From: Mucilaginibacter sp. KACC 22063
Lineage (GTDB): Bacteria > Bacteroidota > Bacteroidia > Sphingobacteriales > Sphingobacteriaceae
Assembly (NCBI RefSeq): GCF_028736115.1
Contig: NZ_CP117877.1
Location: 4,340,001-4,404,000 of the forward strand
DNA: 64,000 nucleotides
Direction: 5' to 3'
In this document: piece by piece, positions 25,435-33,446 of the stretch
Position numbering within the stretch: position 1 is the stretch's first letter
How the letters are laid out: every line of letters begins with the position of its first letter
The notes under the pieces: generated by a model
Told to the model about the DNA's origin: nothing
What the model saw: the letters and a program-made list of their open reading frames with translations, nothing else
Databases searched by the model: none
Made by a program: the position numbers and the translations under genes

Positions 25435-26589
25435 ATGTCGTCGTTTTCCGATACCTATAAAACATTAAGGCAACGCTCAGAACAAATTTGCAGCTACCTG
25501 CAAACGGAAGACTATGTGGTACAACCTGTTGTAGACGTTAGTCCGCCGAAGTGGCACCTTGGGCATACTACCTGGTTTTTCGAAACTTTTATCCTGAAGC
25601 CTTATGTTACCGGGTACCAGGAATACGATCCCGAATACAACTATGTATTCAACAGCTATTACGAAAGTGTTGGCGCGCGGGTTATTCGCACAGACCGCGG
25701 CAATTTAAGCCGCCCTACCGTGCAGGACGTGTATAAATACCGCGCTTATGTTGACGAGGCGATGTTTCATTTCCTATACAATGAGCCGTCTGAAGAATTA
25801 AAGGAACTGTTGATTCTTGGCTTCAACCATGAAGAGCAGCACCAGGAACTTTTATATTACGACATTAAATATATTTTAGGGCATAACCCGCTGTTTCCTG
25901 CTTATAACCCTCAGTATTCGTCGCCAAAAGTAGAAGCCGATGCAAGCGGCAATTTTATTGCCATGCCCGAAGGCGTGTATGAAGTTGGCCACCAGGGCGA
26001 AGGCTTTTGTTTCGACAATGAGCTTAACCGCCACAAGGTATATCTTAACGCTTACGAGATCAGCCCTAACCTGGTAACTAACGAAGAGTACGTAAAGTTT
26101 ATTGAAGCCGGTGGCTATCATGATTTCCGTTACTGGCACGCCGAAGCCTGGGATTGGGTAAAGAACAACCAGGTTGAAGCACCGCTGTACTGGTACAAAA
26201 TAGACGAGCAGTGGCACAATTACACGTACCGCGGACTTGAACCGTTGAATGCTGATGAACCGGTTTGCCACATCAGCTATTATGAAGCTTATGCCTATGC
26301 ATCGTGGAAAGGCTTGCGCCTGCCTACCGAATTTGAGTGGGAAGCCGCTGCCAGCAAATTTAACTGGGGATTACGCTGGGAATGGACAGAAAGTGCCTAT
26401 CTCCCCTATCCGGGCTTTACAAAAGCACCCGGTGCCATCGGCGAATACAATGGTAAGTTTATGGTAAATCAAAAAGTGCTGCGTGGGGCATCAGAAGTTA
26501 CGCCACCGGGCCATGAACGTGTTACTTACCGCAATTTTTTTCATCCAAACCTGCGCTGGCTGTTTAGCGGCCTGCGCTTAGCAAAATAA
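25435..26589 (+). CDS. egtB: EgtB-type non-heme iron sulfoxide synthase
   Basis: Joins a thiol to the C2 of trimethylhistidine (hercynine) with oxygen, the key step of ergothioneine synthesis. The N-terminal DinB-like domain carries the iron ligands: His44 (WHLGH) and His132/His136 in HEEQHQE, the HX3HXE motif. The C-terminal part (about 175-384) is the FGE-sulfatase fold, ending RNFFHPNLRWLFSGLRLAK, which is typical of EgtB. At 384 aa it is a compact form without the fused methyltransferase of OvoA. EgtA and EgtC are not in the window, so cysteine rather than gamma-glutamylcysteine may be the sulfur donor. It starts 1 bp after the transporter stop. Confidence 0.92.
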   Translation: MSSFSDTYKTLRQRSEQICSYLQTEDYVVQPVVDVSPPKWHLGHTTWFFETFILKPYVTGYQEYDPEYNYVFNSYYESVGARVIRTDRGNLSRPTVQDVYKYRAYVDEAMFHFLYNEPSEELKELLILGFNHEEQHQELLYYDIKYILGHNPLFPAYNPQYSSPKVEADASGNFIAMPEGVYEVGHQGEGFCFDNELNRHKVYLNAYEISPNLVTNEEYVKFIEAGGYHDFRYWHAEAWDWVKNNQVEAPLYWYKIDEQWHNYTYRGLEPLNADEPVCHISYYEAYAYASWKGLRLPTEFEWEAAASKFNWGLRWEWTESAYLPYPGFTKAPGAIGEYNGKFMVNQKVLRGASEVTPPGHERVTYRNFFHPNLRWLFSGLRLAK

Positions 26590-26592
26590 AAC

Positions 26593-27576
26593 ATGCAACC
26601 TGTAAAAAACCTGCACTTAAATGATCAGTCTGACATTACTAACGGCCAGTTTTGCCGTGATGTAATAGAGGGATTAAGCTCGGTACCTAAGCATTTGGAT
26701 GCCAAGTATTTTTATGACGCCAAAGGCGATGAGCTTTTTCAGCAGATCATGAACATGCCCGAATATTACCCGACTGATTGCGAGATGGAAATATTTTCGG
26801 AGCAAACTGCCGATTTAAGCAAACTACTTAAAGACGACAGCCCGTTCGATTTGATCGAACTGGGTGCGGGGGATGCTACAAAATCAATTCACCTGTTGCG
26901 CGGACTGGTAAATAGTCATGCCGATTTCAATTATGTACCGATAGATATTTCGGGACATGTAATAGACCTGCTAAACGAAACCTTGCCTCCTGCCGTTCCC
27001 GGCCTGAAAGTGGAAGGTATACAGGGTGATTACTTTGAGGCACTGGATAAAGCGCAGCATTATTCTAACCGCCGCAAAGTGGTGCTATTCCTGGGATCAA
27101 ATATTGGCAATATGCCGGTTGCAGATGCAGAAGCCTTTTGTAAAAACCTGCGTAAGTATCTTTCGCCCGGAGATATGCTGTTGGTTGGCTTTGACCTGAA
27201 GAAAGACCCGAAAGTAATTCTGGATGCTTATAACGACAAGCAGGGCATTACCAAGCAGTTTAATATCAACTTATTACACCGCATTAATAACGAGCTTGGC
27301 GCAGATTTTAAACCTGACCAGTTTGAGCATTATGCCACTTACGATCCTGAAACCGGGGCCTGCAAAAGCTACCTGATCAGCCTTTGCGACCAGAACATTA
27401 GCCTTTGTGATGAAACCTTCGACTTTAAGAAAGACGAATACATTTACATGGAAGTATCGCAAAAATATACTGTTGAACAAACACGCCGTATGGCTATACA
27501 GGCAGGCTTTAAACCACTGCAGGATTTTTACGATAGTAAAGGCTGGTTTTTAGATACCGTATGGCTTGCTTTGTAA
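26593..27576 (+). CDS. egtD: EgtD, L-histidine N-alpha-methyltransferase
   Basis: Methylates histidine three times with SAM to hercynine, the substrate of EgtB. The 327-aa length is that of the family. The SAM motif ELGAGDATKS (89-98), GSNIGN with Asn170, the conserved AYNDKQGITKQFNINLLHRIN and MEVSQKY with Glu287/Ser289 correspond to the histidine-binding residues known from mycobacterial EgtD (Asn166, Glu282, Ser284). It follows egtB by 3 bp and ends the operon. Together with EgtB it covers most of ergothioneine synthesis; the final C-S lyase must be encoded elsewhere. No clear terminator follows. Confidence 0.95.
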   Translation: MQPVKNLHLNDQSDITNGQFCRDVIEGLSSVPKHLDAKYFYDAKGDELFQQIMNMPEYYPTDCEMEIFSEQTADLSKLLKDDSPFDLIELGAGDATKSIHLLRGLVNSHADFNYVPIDISGHVIDLLNETLPPAVPGLKVEGIQGDYFEALDKAQHYSNRRKVVLFLGSNIGNMPVADAEAFCKNLRKYLSPGDMLLVGFDLKKDPKVILDAYNDKQGITKQFNINLLHRINNELGADFKPDQFEHYATYDPETGACKSYLISLCDQNISLCDETFDFKKDEYIYMEVSQKYTVEQTRRMAIQAGFKPLQDFYDSKGWFLDTVWLAL

Positions 27577-27625
27577 TGCTGAAACCATAAAAATTAAGCT
27601 TTTTAAAAAAATTTATTTTAGGCTA

Positions 27626-27654
27626 TTGATTTAAGCCACAAGTTTATATCTTTG
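27626..27654 (+). promoter_or_regulatory. promoter of the tRNA-Glu pair
   Basis: ATTG/TTG (27626-27628) and TATCTTTG (27647-27654), 18 bp apart, match the Bacteroidota -33 and -7 boxes. The first tRNA begins 54 bp after the -7 box. Confidence 0.65.
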
Positions 27655-27708
27655 CAATCCCAAAATAAGGGAAAGCAGTTCTTTAACTAAAAAATTGCCT
27701 TGATAAAA

Positions 27709-27780
27709 GGCCCGTTCGTCTAGGGGTTAGGACGCAAGATTTTCATTCTTGAAACAGGGGTTCGATTCCCCTACGGGCTA
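27709..27780 (+). tRNA. tRNA-Glu (anticodon TTC), first copy
   Basis: The cloverleaf can be drawn by hand. The 7-bp acceptor stem GGCCCGT/ACGGGCT has a G-T first pair. The anticodon stem CAAGA/TCTTG encloses the loop TTTTCAT with anticodon TTC, and the T arm AGGGG-TTCGATT-CCCCT is followed by the discriminator A. CCA is not encoded, as usual in Bacteroidota. It resembles E. coli tRNA-Glu closely in the D arm (TCGTCTAGGGGTTAGGAC). Confidence 0.95.
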
Positions 27781-27859
27781 CTTTGAATTTAGAATTTTGA
27801 AGGAGTGGATTTTAAATGATTCGCTAACTCACGATTCAGTAACTCGAAACTTAACAAAA

Positions 27860-27931
27860 GGCCCGTTCGTCTAGGGGTTAGGACGCAAGATTTTCATTCT
27901 TGAAACAGGGGTTCGATTCCCCTACGGGCTA
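27860..27931 (+). tRNA. tRNA-Glu (anticodon TTC), second identical copy
   Basis: All 72 bases are identical to the copy at 27709-27780, with a 79-bp spacer that is not itself repeated apart from a few flanking bases. It follows in the same direction, so both are probably cut from one transcript, and a strong hairpin terminator begins 8 bp downstream. Confidence 0.95.
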
Positions 27932-27938
27932 CTAAATG

Positions 27939-27977
27939 AAAAGCCGCTTTGCTATTGCAGAGCGGCTTTTCTGTTTT
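27939..27977 (+). terminator. rho-independent terminator of the tRNA-Glu pair
   Basis: A perfect 10-bp stem AAAAGCCGCT (27939-27948) pairs with AGCGGCTTTT (27961-27970), followed by CTGTTTT. The flanking A-run and T-run let it also serve the convergent lipoprotein gene. Confidence 0.85.
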
Positions 27978-27979
27978 AA

Positions 27980-28555
27980 TTACTTACCGTTAGGCGGAAA
28001 CTTGATCTTCTTAACATTCAGCATGTGCACAGGCCGCTGAGCTTCTGACTCAAATCGAATTGTATCTTTAATCGGTTTAAGCTTTATTGTTTTATAACTA
28101 TAAATCACATAGTAAAATACATTTGCAACGTTATCTGGTAAACTACCAGACTGAGCCCTTATGTGTTTAATTTTATCGCCGTAATGAATGAATACTTCTA
28201 AGCTTTGATCATCTATAGAGTGGTTATAAGACGTATCAAGATTTTTATAATTAATACTCTCCATTTTAATATTTAAAGTATCCCAAAATTCCTTACTCAC
28301 TTTACCTGAATAGTGTCCTACAAGTTTAATCCCTTTAACAGTGTTTGATTTCAACTCAAAGGGAATGTTATCACCAAAAAAATAATATTTAAGAGAACTA
28401 TCAATACTAGTTATAGTTGGCTGGCAAGGCCCAAAGCAGCTACCTGTGGCTATTTCAATTTTGGTGATCTCATTATATCTTTTACCATAGTTACAACTAC
28501 AGACAGATAATAAAGACAATATTGTGAATAGCAGGAATAAGATATGGTTCTTCAT
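27980..28555 (-). CDS. small lipoprotein, DUF6438-like
   Basis: I take ATG at 28555 as the start: it gives a lipoprotein signal (MKNHILFLLFTILSLLSVCSC) with a lipobox cysteine at about residue 19-21, whereas the longer frame begins with TTG. The mature part opens with ITKIEIATGSCFGPCQP, a Cys-x2-x-Cys segment that recalls the SCFGxCPxY motif of DUF6438 proteins. It continues as a beta-rich domain with WDTLNIKMESINYKNLDTSY. It is likely anchored in the membrane on the periplasmic side. Function is unknown. It stands alone between tRNA genes and a VOC-family gene. Confidence 0.65.
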   Translation of the reverse strand: MKNHILFLLFTILSLLSVCSCNYGKRYNEITKIEIATGSCFGPCQPTITSIDSSLKYYFFGDNIPFELKSNTVKGIKLVGHYSGKVSKEFWDTLNIKMESINYKNLDTSYNHSIDDQSLEVFIHYGDKIKHIRAQSGSLPDNVANVFYYVIYSYKTIKLKPIKDTIRFESEAQRPVHMLNVKKIKFPPNGK

Positions 28556-28615
28556 AATTACAAGCTGATACTTAGTCAAGATTTAACGTTGAACAGTAGC
28601 CACCTTTATATTTAC

Positions 28616-29050
28616 TTACCCATTGTAATTAGGATCAAACTCTATAATCCATTCAATGCCATACTTATCCCTGAACATTCCGGCATAAGTCCCCCAAGGG
28701 CTGTCTCCAATCGGGCCTTCAACTTCTCCACCTGCTGATAAATCGTTAAATACTTTATCTGCTTCTTCACGGCTTTCGGCGTTCAATAATATTTTAGACC
28801 TGTTTTCATTTTCGCTTACCCGGCCCATAAATTCAGGAACATCGTTAGCTATTAACAAGTTATTTTTACCAAGCGGCAAAGCGATGTACATGATCTTATT
28901 CGTATCACTTTCTGATGGCTGAAAATCCTCGCTTGCTATATCTTTAAAACGGACAATCTTGGTAAATTCTCCACCAAAAACTGATTTATAAAAGGTGAAT
29001 GCTTCTTCGGCATTACCATTAAAGTTGATCCAGGGATTAATTGCTCTCAT
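28616..29050 (-). CDS. VOC-superfamily PhnB-like protein
   Basis: A 144-aa glyoxalase/bleomycin-resistance fold protein of the PhnB (3-demethylubiquinone-methyltransferase-like) group. It opens with INPWINFNGNAEEAFTFYKSVFGG, the family signature, and ends with GTYAGMFRDKYGIEWIIEFD, which contains the second metal-site strand. The usual pattern of two beta-alpha-beta-beta-beta modules is visible. Its substrate is unknown; such proteins are common single genes in Bacteroidota. There is no operon link: gaps of 60 bp and 170 bp separate it from its neighbours. Confidence 0.85.
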   Translation of the reverse strand: MRAINPWINFNGNAEEAFTFYKSVFGGEFTKIVRFKDIASEDFQPSESDTNKIMYIALPLGKNNLLIANDVPEFMGRVSENENRSKILLNAESREEADKVFNDLSAGGEVEGPIGDSPWGTYAGMFRDKYGIEWIIEFDPNYNG

Positions 29051-29162
29051 GGTTTAATTGGTTTTAGTGTTGCTATTAGTGCGCCTAAATTGAACATATC
29101 TGATATACAGATATTTAAATAAATATACTATCTATTAATATGTAACCCAAATTACTAACAAC

Positions 29163-29196
29163 AAAAAGCCGCCCTACTTTCGTAAAGCGGCTTTCC
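29163..29196 (-). terminator. terminator after the BBP2 porin gene
   Basis: Stem AAAGCCGC (29165-29172) and GCGGCTTT (29187-29194), read on the minus strand as a hairpin followed by TTTTTGTTGTT, 23 bp beyond the porin stop codon. Confidence 0.75.
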
Positions 29197-29218
29197 GTAA
29201 ATATCTATAACTCGAATA

Positions 29219-30538
29219 TTAAAACCTTACAATCAGGTCCATTGAGGCAGTATACTGATCTTTTTTGGCGCCGTTATCATACGGTGTAATGCCATCGGCA
29301 TAAGCACGCTCATAACGGATCTCTGGTCTAATGCGCATATACTTGTTCAGGTATTGCACAAAACCAATGGTATGGCTGCTGTAAGTAGTGGCGTAACCGG
29401 TACGGTTACCTTGCGGGTCGCTCAGGAAATCGTTACGGATAGACAGGTAGTTGTTGTTAGACAATTTCACCTGGAAGTAGTTAACCGCACCTACAGCCTG
29501 CGATAAGCCGGGAATCATGGAACCCGGGCCTACACCAGTAAAAAACGGACGAGGCGGCCTATCAACAACTGTTCCGCCAACCAAGGCGTCTTTTTGCCAC
29601 ATGTAATAAGCCTCGGTCATCATGTGGAAGGTACTGTTAAAACGGTGCCCCCAGGTACCTACTATCATTTGCAGGTCGTCGTGGTTATTTTTGTATTTAC
29701 CTGCACCAAGCGAATTGATACCGCCGTAAAACGAGTCGTTATTATCGTGCGATACCCAACGTGCCATTAACAAACCATTTACACTGGCCGAATTGCTCCA
29801 GGGCGCTACGTCATTACCGGCATGTACGCCCACTTCCAGTTGCCAGTACGATCCGATTTTAAAGGTAGCCTGCGCACCTGTAAATGTATAGGGGTCAACA
29901 CTGAACATCAAAGAATGGGTGTAGAGGTAGTTGTCGGGTGCCCATTGCGCCTCGATATCGGCAGGTGAGATAAAACGTCCGAATTTAAGCAGCATGCCAT
30001 CGGCAATTTTAGGAAAGTAAACCAAGCCATAAATTTCAGCCGGATCCCAGCCGTACTTGTTGTTATGCTGTAATAACTGATCGCTGAAATAGCCTTTAGC
30101 AGTAGTATAACGGTAATTAGTACCGAAGATATTGGTAAACAAAAAGCCTGCGCTAACATGGTCTGTTTGTACGGTATTGGGTTGCAGCTCCATTTTAATA
30201 CCCAACTGGTCAAGCACTACCTGGTTAGGAATAATACCGTATGACATTGGCGCATTGGAATGCTTTGAAGAACTGATATTCCCGCCGCCGTCAGCCCAGC
30301 CATAAAACCTGAAACGGGTATTGGTAGCGCCAAGTGCCTTTTGTAAGGGATAAATGGGTGCAGTAGCATCCACACCAACAAGCGGCATACCATCCCAGTC
30401 GCTCGAAGGAAAAGGCGGCGAATCCAGCGGAGATGGCAGCGAACGTGCAACAGTATCAGTTTTAACGGTAGAATTTTGGGCCTTGACCCTAAAAGTAATT
30501 GCTGCGAACGCAGCCACTAAAAAGACTATTTTTTTCAT
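29219..30538 (-). CDS. outer-membrane beta-barrel porin (BBP2/OmpL-like)
   Basis: A 439-aa protein with a signal peptide (MKKIVFLVAAFAAITFRVKA). A proline-rich lead (LPSPLDSPPFPSSDWDG) precedes a barrel of alternating strands ending IVRF with terminal phenylalanine. Segments such as FRFYGWADGGGNISSS, KLGRFISPADIEAQWAPDN-like and ATTYSSHTIGFVQYLNKYMRIRPEIRYE are typical of the putative beta-barrel porin 2 family. It sits in the outer membrane; the transported solute is unknown. It stands alone with a long upstream gap and its own terminator. Confidence 0.8.
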   Translation of the reverse strand: MKKIVFLVAAFAAITFRVKAQNSTVKTDTVARSLPSPLDSPPFPSSDWDGMPLVGVDATAPIYPLQKALGATNTRFRFYGWADGGGNISSSKHSNAPMSYGIIPNQVVLDQLGIKMELQPNTVQTDHVSAGFLFTNIFGTNYRYTTAKGYFSDQLLQHNNKYGWDPAEIYGLVYFPKIADGMLLKFGRFISPADIEAQWAPDNYLYTHSLMFSVDPYTFTGAQATFKIGSYWQLEVGVHAGNDVAPWSNSASVNGLLMARWVSHDNNDSFYGGINSLGAGKYKNNHDDLQMIVGTWGHRFNSTFHMMTEAYYMWQKDALVGGTVVDRPPRPFFTGVGPGSMIPGLSQAVGAVNYFQVKLSNNNYLSIRNDFLSDPQGNRTGYATTYSSHTIGFVQYLNKYMRIRPEIRYERAYADGITPYDNGAKKDQYTASMDLIVRF

Positions 30539-30897
30539 TTAACAGGGGGGTATTTATTTATGACTGTCTGTTTTAAAGCATCTCGTTTAAATCTTTGTAA
30601 AAATTGAAAGCTTCGATCATGAGATATCATCCTCTCAATTTGATATGCGCTTGTCAAACAGAGTGCCACCAGCCACCATTAACAAATAAATTATTGATTA
30701 TTAAGTAATTGAAATACCTTATTTAGCCTTTGATAGTTAAAGATGAAATAGAACATCTCCAAAATGAAAACGATGGTTTTCAAAAACGAAGATTGAGGCG
30801 GGGTAAGCACTTGTAAATCATACTTGCGTAACTTGACATTCAATGAACCTTTACAAGCTGATTTATCGCTAATTTTGTATTGTTAATATTTTACACG
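30539..30897. other. 359-bp divergent intergenic region
   Basis: No gene or strong palindrome was seen. On the plus strand TAATTTTG at 30870-30877 matches the -7 consensus TAnnTTTG and would drive the methionine aminopeptidase gene 21 bp downstream. No matching element was found for the porin on the other strand. Confidence 0.5.
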
Positions 30898-31662
30898 ATG
30901 TCGATATCCACCGAAAACGAGAAATTAGGAATGCAGCAGATCAGCGATGCTGTAGCCATCACGCTAAAAAAGATGCGGGAGTATGCCAAACCGGGTATCT
31001 CTACCAAAGAGCTTGACGAATATGGCGGTGAGTTACTGGCTCAAATGGGCGCAAAATCGGCACCGAAGCTTACTTATAATTTCCCCGGATATACATGCAT
31101 CTGTGTTAACAACGAAGTAGCGCACGGCATACCATCTGAAAACAAGATCCTTCAGGAAGGTGATTTAATTAACATCGATGTATCTGCCGAACTTAATGGT
31201 TATTGGGCCGACAATGGCGGTTCCTTTGTTTTAGGCGAAGATATACACGGTCATGGCAAACTGGTAGAGGCATCTAAAGATATATTAAGAAAAGCGATCA
31301 GCAATATCAAAGGCGGTGTCAGGATCTCGGAGATTGGCAAACTGATTGAAACCGAAGCTAAAAAAGCAGGATATACCGTTATCAAAAACCTTACTGGCCA
31401 CGGCGTTGGCCGCAGCCTGCACGAAGAACCGCATGAGATTGCCAATTATTGCGACAGGTTTAACCTAACCCGTTTTAAAAAGAATTCGGTGGTGGCTATA
31501 GAAACTTTTATCTCTACCAAGTCGACCATTGCTGAAACAGAAGCTGACGGCTGGACATTAACCGGCAACAGGGGCGGCTTTGTTGCCCAGCACGAACATA
31601 CCATTATGGTAACCGGCGGCGAGCCGTTTATATTTACGGCACAAAACGGCGTTTGGGATTAA
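30898..31662 (+). CDS. map: methionine aminopeptidase type I
   Basis: Removes the initiator methionine from nascent proteins. From the ATG at 30898 the protein has 254 aa; an upstream in-frame TTG (30880) lies next to the -7 promoter box and is not needed. All five metal ligands are visible: Asp94, Asp105, His168 (GHGVGRSLHEEP), Glu202 (AIETF) and Glu233 (QHEHTI). There is no N-terminal zinc-finger extension, so it is the short type Ia. In Bacteroidota map is often in the ribosomal protein operon. Here it is alone and may be a second, accessory copy. Confidence 0.92.
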   Translation: MSISTENEKLGMQQISDAVAITLKKMREYAKPGISTKELDEYGGELLAQMGAKSAPKLTYNFPGYTCICVNNEVAHGIPSENKILQEGDLINIDVSAELNGYWADNGGSFVLGEDIHGHGKLVEASKDILRKAISNIKGGVRISEIGKLIETEAKKAGYTVIKNLTGHGVGRSLHEEPHEIANYCDRFNLTRFKKNSVVAIETFISTKSTIAETEADGWTLTGNRGGFVAQHEHTIMVTGGEPFIFTAQNGVWD

Positions 31663-31682
31663 AGGCCTACAAGCCACTATAT

Positions 31683-31724
31683 AAAAGGCGATTACTATGG
31701 TAGGCGCCTTTTGTGTTTTTAGTC
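31683..31724 (+). terminator. terminator after map
   Basis: AAAAGGCG (31683-31690) pairs with CGCCTTTT (31705-31712), followed by GTGTTTTT, 20 bp after the map stop. Confidence 0.75.
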
Positions 31725-31764
31725 TAACGTGTAACAATCAGCATATTACAACCGACTAATAAGT

Positions 31765-32262
31765 ATGAAAACATTAATCTCATCCTTATTACTTACCATT
31801 TGCCTGGGACTGATTGCAAGTACAAATAGCTTTGCACAAACAGGTGCTGCCGATAAACCTTACGTACCTGAGGCTTACAAACCGGCTTCTATAGAACTTT
31901 ACAATACCATAGTAAAACTGGACAGCACTTACTTTGATACTTACAATCATTGTAACTTGTCAAAGATGGATTCGCTTACTGCCGAGGATATTGAGTTTTA
32001 TCATGATCGCGGCGGACTAACCACTTCAAAAAAGGAATTAATACAATCTATTAAAAACAACATTTGCGGCAAAGTGACCCGTACCTTGGTTAAAGGCAGT
32101 ATCGAAGTTTATGAAATAAAGGGCTATGGTGCCGTAGAATTTGGCTATCATACTTTTCGCAACATTCAGGAACCGGGCGAAAGTCGTCCGGATAAATTTG
32201 TCATTATCTGGCGGTTAAAAGATGGCAAGTGGCAAATGACGCGGGTAATCAGTTTGCATTAA
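31765..32262 (+). CDS. secreted DUF4440/NTF2-like protein
   Basis: A 165-aa protein with a signal peptide (MKTLISSLLLTICLGLIASTNSFAQ). A cone-shaped NTF2-like domain follows: a helix with LDSTYFDTYNHCNLSKMDSLTAEDIEFYHD, the paired strands and a final KFVIIWRLKDGKWQMTRVI-type strand, the hallmark of DUF4440. These proteins are periplasmic or secreted, with unknown ligands; some are ketosteroid-isomerase-like enzymes. It stands alone, 54 bp before an acyltransferase gene in the same direction, so cotranscription is possible but not evident. Confidence 0.82.
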   Translation: MKTLISSLLLTICLGLIASTNSFAQTGAADKPYVPEAYKPASIELYNTIVKLDSTYFDTYNHCNLSKMDSLTAEDIEFYHDRGGLTTSKKELIQSIKNNICGKVTRTLVKGSIEVYEIKGYGAVEFGYHTFRNIQEPGESRPDKFVIIWRLKDGKWQMTRVISLH

Positions 32263-32316
32263 TAAAGTTACAGACGGTTCGCTACATGCGGTAAAGTTAT
32301 TTGTATACTTACCGGT

Positions 32317-33390
32317 ATGACTAATCTGCTGCAAACCAAAAAGCATTTTGAAGTACTGGATGGCATGAGGGGTATTGCGGCTTTAGCTGTAGTTACCTTT
32401 CATTTCATGGAGATGTTTATCACCGATTACAGCAAAAACTTCATCGGTCATGGTTTTCTTGCGGTAGATTTTTTCTTTTGCCTGTCGGGCTTTGTAATTG
32501 GTTACGCTTATGACGATCGTATCAGCAAAATAGGATTAGGCCAATTTTTCAAGTCGAGGCTGATAAGGCTGCACCCGTTAGTTTTTTTAGGGTCGGTATT
32601 AGGGCTGATTACTTTTTTGTTTGATCCGTTTGGCGGAAATTTATCTGCTTACAGCCCCGGCCGCATACTGCTTCTTTTCATTACCTCTGTTTTATTGATC
32701 CCCTTCCCGGTGATGAATGACCGGGCAAATAATCTTTTCGGACTCAATGCTCCGGCATGGTCGCTGTTCTGGGAGTATATCGCAAACATTATTTATGCGC
32801 TTGTACTGTGCCGCTTAAACCGCAAATGGCTAATTCCGCTGGTTATCATTGCCGCGGGTAGTATTTGCTATGTGGCTTACCGCTCGGGCTCGGTAATGGG
32901 TGGTTGGGGCGGCCCCAGCTTTTGGGATGGTTCTGCACGTATCTCCTATTCTTTCCTTGCCGGGCTTATCATTTATCGTTTTAACCTCATCATCAAAAAT
33001 CCACTTGGCTTTATTGGTATGGGTATTTTACTACTGCTTACTTTTTTAATGCCTTTTGGCAAATGGAACTGGCTTACCGAACCATTTGTGGTGCTTATTT
33101 ATTATCCGCTGATTGTAGCCTTGGGAGCAGGTACAGTTTCAGGAGGTTTGAAAAAGCTTTGCAATTTCTCAGGTGAAATATCTTATCCTTTATACATGAC
33201 GCATTATTGCGTGTTATGGATGTTTGGCAATTATTATGCATCGCAAAAACCGGATAGTACAACGCTTGCACTTGTTATTGTAAGCAGTATTATCTTGCTT
33301 GTAGTATTTGCCTGGCTTGTCATGACTTTTTACGATAAGCCGGTAAGAAGATTCTTAACCTTAAAATTCAACCGGCCCCAAGCAGTGTAA
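32317..33390 (+). CDS. membrane acyltransferase 3 family protein (OafA type)
   Basis: A 357-aa integral membrane protein with about ten helices. The N-terminal segment FEVLDGMRGIAALAVVTFHFMEMF carries the conserved R-G-x-A and the catalytic His of the acyltransferase-3 family, and AVDFFFCLSGFVIGY and the loop arginine segment (FKSRLIRLHPL) follow as expected. Members O-acetylate or succinylate sugars of polysaccharides, lipopolysaccharide or peptidoglycan using a cytoplasmic acyl donor. There is no C-terminal SGNH domain. No polysaccharide genes are near, so the target is unknown. Confidence 0.88.
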   Translation: MTNLLQTKKHFEVLDGMRGIAALAVVTFHFMEMFITDYSKNFIGHGFLAVDFFFCLSGFVIGYAYDDRISKIGLGQFFKSRLIRLHPLVFLGSVLGLITFLFDPFGGNLSAYSPGRILLLFITSVLLIPFPVMNDRANNLFGLNAPAWSLFWEYIANIIYALVLCRLNRKWLIPLVIIAAGSICYVAYRSGSVMGGWGGPSFWDGSARISYSFLAGLIIYRFNLIIKNPLGFIGMGILLLLTFLMPFGKWNWLTEPFVVLIYYPLIVALGAGTVSGGLKKLCNFSGEISYPLYMTHYCVLWMFGNYYASQKPDSTTLALVIVSSIILLVVFAWLVMTFYDKPVRRFLTLKFNRPQAV

Positions 33391-33446
33391 CTACACTTTT
33401 TTACTTCGGTAAGAACAGCTACATTTATTGTGCGTTATAAATTATC

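Noticed and set aside
27709..27931. Genomic island attachment site at the tRNA-Glu genes
   Set aside because: No integrase, no partial tRNA repeat at a distance and no change in gene type around the tRNAs.
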